A DNA stretch of 9,350 nt. Origin: an uncultured bacterium. GTDB lineage: Bacteria > Bacillota > Clostridia > Oscillospirales > Oscillospiraceae. The stretch covers positions 1-9,350 of the forward strand of contig CANASS010000061.1 in the NCBI GenBank assembly GCA_947364395.1. Direction: 5' to 3'. How positions within the stretch are numbered: the stretch's first letter is position 1; every line of letters begins with the position of its first letter. The notes below the pieces were generated by a model. The model ran no database searches. It worked only from the letters and a program-made list of their open reading frames with translations, and was not told the DNA's origin. Below, piece by piece: positions 6,848 through 9,350 of this stretch. The translations under genes and the position numbers were made by a program.

Positions 6848-6898
6848 GGGCCGGAAAAGGCCCTATGGGGCGGACCTGTGTGCCGTCCCATAGGGTCC
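6848..6898 (-). terminator. Terminator or attenuator-like hairpins before the DUF4838 gene
   Basis: CCCTATGGGGCGG (6861-6873) and CCGTCCCATAGGG (6883-6895) pair over 13 positions with one mismatch and a 9-nt loop; on the minus strand the stem is followed by TTTT (6855-6858). It lies about 40 nt after the stop of the substrate-binding protein gene, so it can end the transporter transcript. A second stem, GGGCC (6848-6852) with GGCCC (6859-6863), shares bases with the first, so the two compete. No promoter fits in the 24 nt between this structure and the GTG start of the DUF4838 gene. Confidence 0.65.
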
Positions 6899-6935
6899 GT
6901 TCCTATGCGCTAAGCGTGTTTAATTTGGATGTTTC

Positions 6936-8006
6936 TTACTTCAGGGCCTCTTCCATCACGTCGAACAGGACGAAATCGCCCACGTCCTCCTTGGCCTCCT
7001 CAGGCTTGATGTTCTCGCCCGCGACCATGTCGTTCTGCATCCCCTCATAGTAGCCCTTGATGGTGCCGTCCTTCAGGCCGGCGCTGATGTCCGCGATGTT
7101 GAACCAGTGCGCGTCGCCCACCTGGAGCAGCTGAGCGGACAGATCGGTCTTGGTCTCAGTGGCGCAGTACTGGGCCACCGTCTCGTAGTTATCCACCTTG
7201 GAGCCCCAGTCCATGCCCTTGAACAGAGCGCGGGTGAAGCGCACCAGGGTGTCGTGGTTCTCCTCGGCGTACTTGGGCAGGCAGATCCAGCTGGAGATGT
7301 TGGTGGAGCCGTCGGCGAACTCGATCTCCTTGGCGCCCTCCACCTGCTGGAGGATCTGGGCGGAGTAGGGATTCCAGCACACAGCGGCGTCAATGCTGCC
7401 GGACACGGCGGCGGGCACGATGTTGTCGATGCTCAGGTCGTTCAGGATCACATCCTCACGGGTGAGGCCGCCCACCTTCAGGGCGTTGTCCAGGGTGGAC
7501 TCGGAGGAGGAGCCAGAGTTGAAGGCGATCTTCTTGCCCTTCAGGTCGGCCACGGACTCGATGCCGCTGCCGGGCAGGACCACCACCTTATCGGTGGTAT
7601 GGACGGAGCTGGGGGCAAAGATGATGGCCTTGCCCTGGATGCACAGCTTGTGGGCGCCCTTTCCGATGTAGGCCAGATCAATGGAGCCGCCCTCCATGGC
7701 CGCGATCTCAGAGGGACCGTCCTGGAAGGGAGTCAGCTCGATGGTAATGCCCTCCTCCTCAAAGAAGCCCTGCTCAATGGTGGACAGCACGCCCCACAGG
7801 GAGGCGTAGTTGGCCATGTAGCCGATACGCAGGGTGATGGGGTCGGGCTTGGCGGGCTCGGGCTCCTTGGACTCAGCGGGAGCCTCGGACTGTGTCACTT
7901 CCTTGCTGGGGTCGGGGGCCTTGGACTCCGCGGCGGGCTTGCCGCCGCAGGCCGCCAGACCCAGCATCATGACCAGAGCCAGCAGCAGTGCGGTGAGTTT
8001 CTTCAT
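6936..8006 (-). CDS. ABC importer substrate-binding lipoprotein (SsuA/TauA/NMT1-like)
   Basis: Extracytoplasmic solute receptor of 356 residues for the transporter encoded just upstream. The start at 8006 is chosen because it gives a typical lipoprotein signal, MKKLTALLLALVMMLGLAAC, with lipobox Cys at residue 20, and has AAGGAGG (8015-8021) 8 nt before it; the open frame extends 22 codons further without such a site. A charged Ser/Glu/Pro/Lys-rich tether (about 21-56) precedes the binding domain, which begins ITLRIGYMANYASLWGVL. The domain shows the class hallmarks FFEEEGITIELTPFQDGPSEIAAMEGGSIDLAYIG, SVADLKGKKIAFNSGSSS and a type II periplasmic-binding fold. Families of this group bind aliphatic sulfonates, taurine, nitrate, bicarbonate or thiamine precursors; I cannot choose from sequence. 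A terminator-like hairpin follows the TAA stop. Confidence 0.9.
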   Translation of the reverse strand: MKKLTALLLALVMMLGLAACGGKPAAESKAPDPSKEVTQSEAPAESKEPEPAKPDPITLRIGYMANYASLWGVLSTIEQGFFEEEGITIELTPFQDGPSEIAAMEGGSIDLAYIGKGAHKLCIQGKAIIFAPSSVHTTDKVVVLPGSGIESVADLKGKKIAFNSGSSSESTLDNALKVGGLTREDVILNDLSIDNIVPAAVSGSIDAAVCWNPYSAQILQQVEGAKEIEFADGSTNISSWICLPKYAEENHDTLVRFTRALFKGMDWGSKVDNYETVAQYCATETKTDLSAQLLQVGDAHWFNIADISAGLKDGTIKGYYEGMQNDMVAGENIKPEEAKEDVGDFVLFDVMEEALK

Positions 8007-8037
8007 TTCATTTTCCTCCTTGAATTTGGTTAAAGCT

Positions 8038-8070
8038 GCCTGTATGTCAACCGCAGAGACACGGTCAGGC
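8038..8070 (-). other. Small bulged stem-loop between ATPase and binding-protein genes
   Basis: GCCTG (8038-8042) pairs with CAGGC (8066-8070), and ACCG (8050-8053) with CGGT (8062-8065), leaving a 7-nt bulge and an 8-nt loop. It sits in the 70-nt gap directly after the ATPase stop codon. Such a structure could stabilise or process the mRNA so that the binding protein is made in excess. It is weak and may be chance. Confidence 0.25.
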
Positions 8071-8076
8071 ACATAG

Positions 8077-8871
8077 TTACTTGCGGACCTCCAGGTACTC
8101 CTGGTAGACCTCGTTCCAAATCTCCGCCTTCAGCTCCATGAACCGGGGATCGCTCTTGGTGGCCTGATCCCGGGGATAGGGGATGTCGATATCCACAATG
8201 CGCTTGATGCGCCCGGGCCGGGCGGACATGATGACCACCCGCTGAGCCAGCAGGACGGCCTCGTCCACGTCGTGGGTGATGAAGAAGCAGGTCTTCTGCT
8301 CCTCCTCCCAGGTCTTGAGCAGCTCAGTCTGAAGCTGGGCCCTGGTCTGGGCGTCCAGCGCGCCGAAGGGTTCGTCCATGAGCAGGACCTCGGGATTATT
8401 GGCATAAGCCCGGGCGATGGCCACCCGCTGCTTCATGCCGCCGGACAGCTCCTTGGGGAAGGAGTCCTCAAAGTCCTCCAGGCCCACCATTTTGATGTAT
8501 TTGCGGGCAATCTCCTCACACTGGGCCTTGGGCATACGCTTCATCTGGGGACCGAACATGACGTTCTGCAGCACGGTCTGCCAGGGGAACAGGGCGTACT
8601 GCTGGAACACCACGCCCCGCTTCACGTCGGTGCCCTTGATGACCTCGCCGTCCAGGCAGCACTCGCCGGAGCTGGCCTCATGGAGCCCGGCCAGGATGTT
8701 CAGCAGCGTGGACTTGCCGCAGCCGGAGGGGCCCACCACACAGATAAACTCGTTCTCCATAATGTCCAGGTTGACGCCGTTGAGGGCCACGGTGGTGCCA
8801 TGATCGCCGTGGTATTCCTTCTTGACGTTCTTGATCTGGATCTTTACGCTTCTTCCCGCTTCTCCTGCCAT
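8077..8871 (-). CDS. ABC importer ATPase (nitrate/sulfonate/taurine class)
   Basis: Cytoplasmic ATP-hydrolysing subunit, 264 residues, that powers uptake together with the permease and lipoprotein next to it. All nucleotide-binding motifs are intact: Walker A GPSGCGKST at 47-55, Q-loop VVFQQYALFPW with Q90/Q91, signature LSGGMKQR at 142-149, Walker B VLLMDEP at 162-168 with E167, D-loop GALD at 170-173, and switch H200 in FITHDVDEA. The LFPWQTVLQNV segment and the tail reading RPGRIKRIVDIDIPYPRD are typical of the SsuB/TauB/NrtD group. The ATG at 8871 overlaps the end of the permease gene by 28 nt and has AAGGAGG (8880-8886) 8 nt upstream, inside that gene, which points to coupled translation. 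Confidence 0.95.
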   Translation of the reverse strand: MAGEAGRSVKIQIKNVKKEYHGDHGTTVALNGVNLDIMENEFICVVGPSGCGKSTLLNILAGLHEASSGECCLDGEVIKGTDVKRGVVFQQYALFPWQTVLQNVMFGPQMKRMPKAQCEEIARKYIKMVGLEDFEDSFPKELSGGMKQRVAIARAYANNPEVLLMDEPFGALDAQTRAQLQTELLKTWEEEQKTCFFITHDVDEAVLLAQRVVIMSARPGRIKRIVDIDIPYPRDQATKSDPRFMELKAEIWNEVYQEYLEVRK

Positions 8872-9350
8872 GAGGTCAGCCTCCTTTCAATGAGATCCAC
8901 AAAGATGTTCAGCAGCGTGCCGATGATACCGATGAGGATGATGTAGCCCAGCATGGCGTTGGTCTCAAAGGTGCCCTGCAGGTTGCGGATGCGCATACCC
9001 AGACCGGCCTGGGCGCCGGTGGATTCCGCAGCCAGCAGAGTGGTCAGTCCCGCGCTCAAGCCCAGCCGCACGGCGGTGAGGATAAAGGGCACCGTGGCGG
9101 GCAGAGTGATGCGGAAGAAGATGTCCATGTCGTTGGCGCCCAGCACCTTAGCCGCCTTGACCAGGGTGTTGTCGATGTTGCGGATGCCGTGGAAGATGGT
9201 GATGCACATGGTCATAAAGGTGCAGATCCAGATCAGCACGATGGCCGGGGTACGGCCCACGCCCAGCATGATGACGATAAGGGGCGCGTAGGCCAGGGCG
9301 GGGATGTTGCGGATGAAGTTGATCCAGGGCTCAATGATCTTGCGCACCGG
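8844..9350 (-). CDS. ABC importer permease (SsuC/TauC-like), N-terminus off the right edge
   Basis: Membrane subunit of the same importer; the visible 168 residues are the C-terminal two thirds. The frame is open through the window edge (first readable residues PVRKIIEPWINFIRNIPALAYAPL, the typical loop of this family), so the GTG at 9347 is an internal Val and not a start. The EAA loop that docks on the ATPase is clear: KAAKVLGANDMDIFFRITLP. Hydrophobic helices surround it (LIVIMLGV, IVLIWICTFMTMCITIF, FILTAVRLGLSAGLTTLLAAES), with a last segment MLGYIILIGIIGTLLNIFVDLIERR before the charged tail. It belongs to the BPD_transp_1 superfamily (PF00528). The promoter and first codons of this operon lie beyond the window. 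Confidence 0.94.
   Translation of the reverse strand, partial: PVRKIIEPWINFIRNIPALAYAPLIVIMLGVGRTPAIVLIWICTFMTMCITIFHGIRNIDNTLVKAAKVLGANDMDIFFRITLPATVPFILTAVRLGLSAGLTTLLAAESTGAQAGLGMRIRNLQGTFETNAMLGYIILIGIIGTLLNIFVDLIERRLTSWQEKREEA

Noticed and set aside
2900..6913. 1337-codon plus-strand open frame as a giant gene
   Set aside because: It has no recognisable domain, and it lies antisense, codon for codon, to three well-supported genes. GC-rich codon choice explains its length.
8007..8072. 22-residue N-terminal extension of the substrate-binding protein
   Set aside because: It would bury the lipoprotein signal peptide inside the protein, and the strong AAGGAGG site lies before ATG 8006.
9345..9347. 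GTG at 9347 as the start of the permease
   Set aside because: The frame continues through the window edge and the sequence around it matches the middle of the permease family, so it is an internal valine.
1..9350. CRISPR array, insertion sequence, tRNA/rRNA or defence system
   Set aside because: I saw no regularly spaced repeats, transposase motifs, terminal inverted repeats, tRNA-like folds or nuclease/toxin genes on either strand.

Overview
The window looks like chromosome from a GC-rich Clostridium-class Firmicute, probably a gut Oscillospiraceae-type organism (Flavonifractor, Intestinimonas or Oscillibacter relatives). The basis is strong GGAGG-type ribosome sites, a Gram-positive lipoprotein signal, heavily G/C-ending codons, a flagellin gene and an amino-sugar catabolic operon. 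The genus is inference; no rRNA or tRNA is present to settle it.

Layout, left to right. (1) Positions 1-413, minus strand: the N-terminal third of a flagellin running off the left edge, preceded by a structured leader of more than 200 nt with a weak motility-sigma-like -10 element and two CsrA-type AAGGA motifs. (2) Positions 692-771: two hairpins, one a clear terminator for (3) a TSUP/TauE-SafE membrane transporter (791-1576, minus). (4) A divergent intergenic region with a perfect TTGACA-N17-TATAAT promoter driving (5) a ROK-family repressor (1683-2903, plus), which ends in a strong palindromic terminator. (6) Convergent to it, a tight three-gene minus-strand operon: a DUF4838/GH163-like glycoside hydrolase homologue (6823 to 4955, GTG start), a divergent NagB-like glucosamine-6-phosphate deaminase (4939 to 4118) and NagA, N-acetylglucosamine-6-phosphate deacetylase (4111 to 2960). 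(7) A terminator/attenuator-like hairpin at 6855-6898. (8) A minus-strand ABC importer of the nitrate/sulfonate/taurine class: permease (truncated by the right edge), ATPase, then lipoprotein substrate-binding protein.

How it may work together (inference): the hydrolase homologue, which lacks a signal peptide, would act in the cytoplasm on an imported amino-sugar compound. NagA then removes acetate and the NagB-like protein converts glucosamine-6-phosphate to fructose-6-phosphate. The ROK protein would sense the amino-sugar phosphate and control the locus. No amino-sugar kinase or PTS is encoded here, so the source of the phosphorylated substrate is open. The ABC importer and the TSUP protein belong to families often linked to organosulfur compounds; whether they serve the amino-sugar genes is unknown.

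The most interesting parts are the coupling of a cytoplasmic DUF4838/GH163-like protein to a NagB-like enzyme with altered active-site motifs, and the alternative hairpins directly upstream of that operon. I found no CRISPR array, mobile element, RNA gene or defence system.
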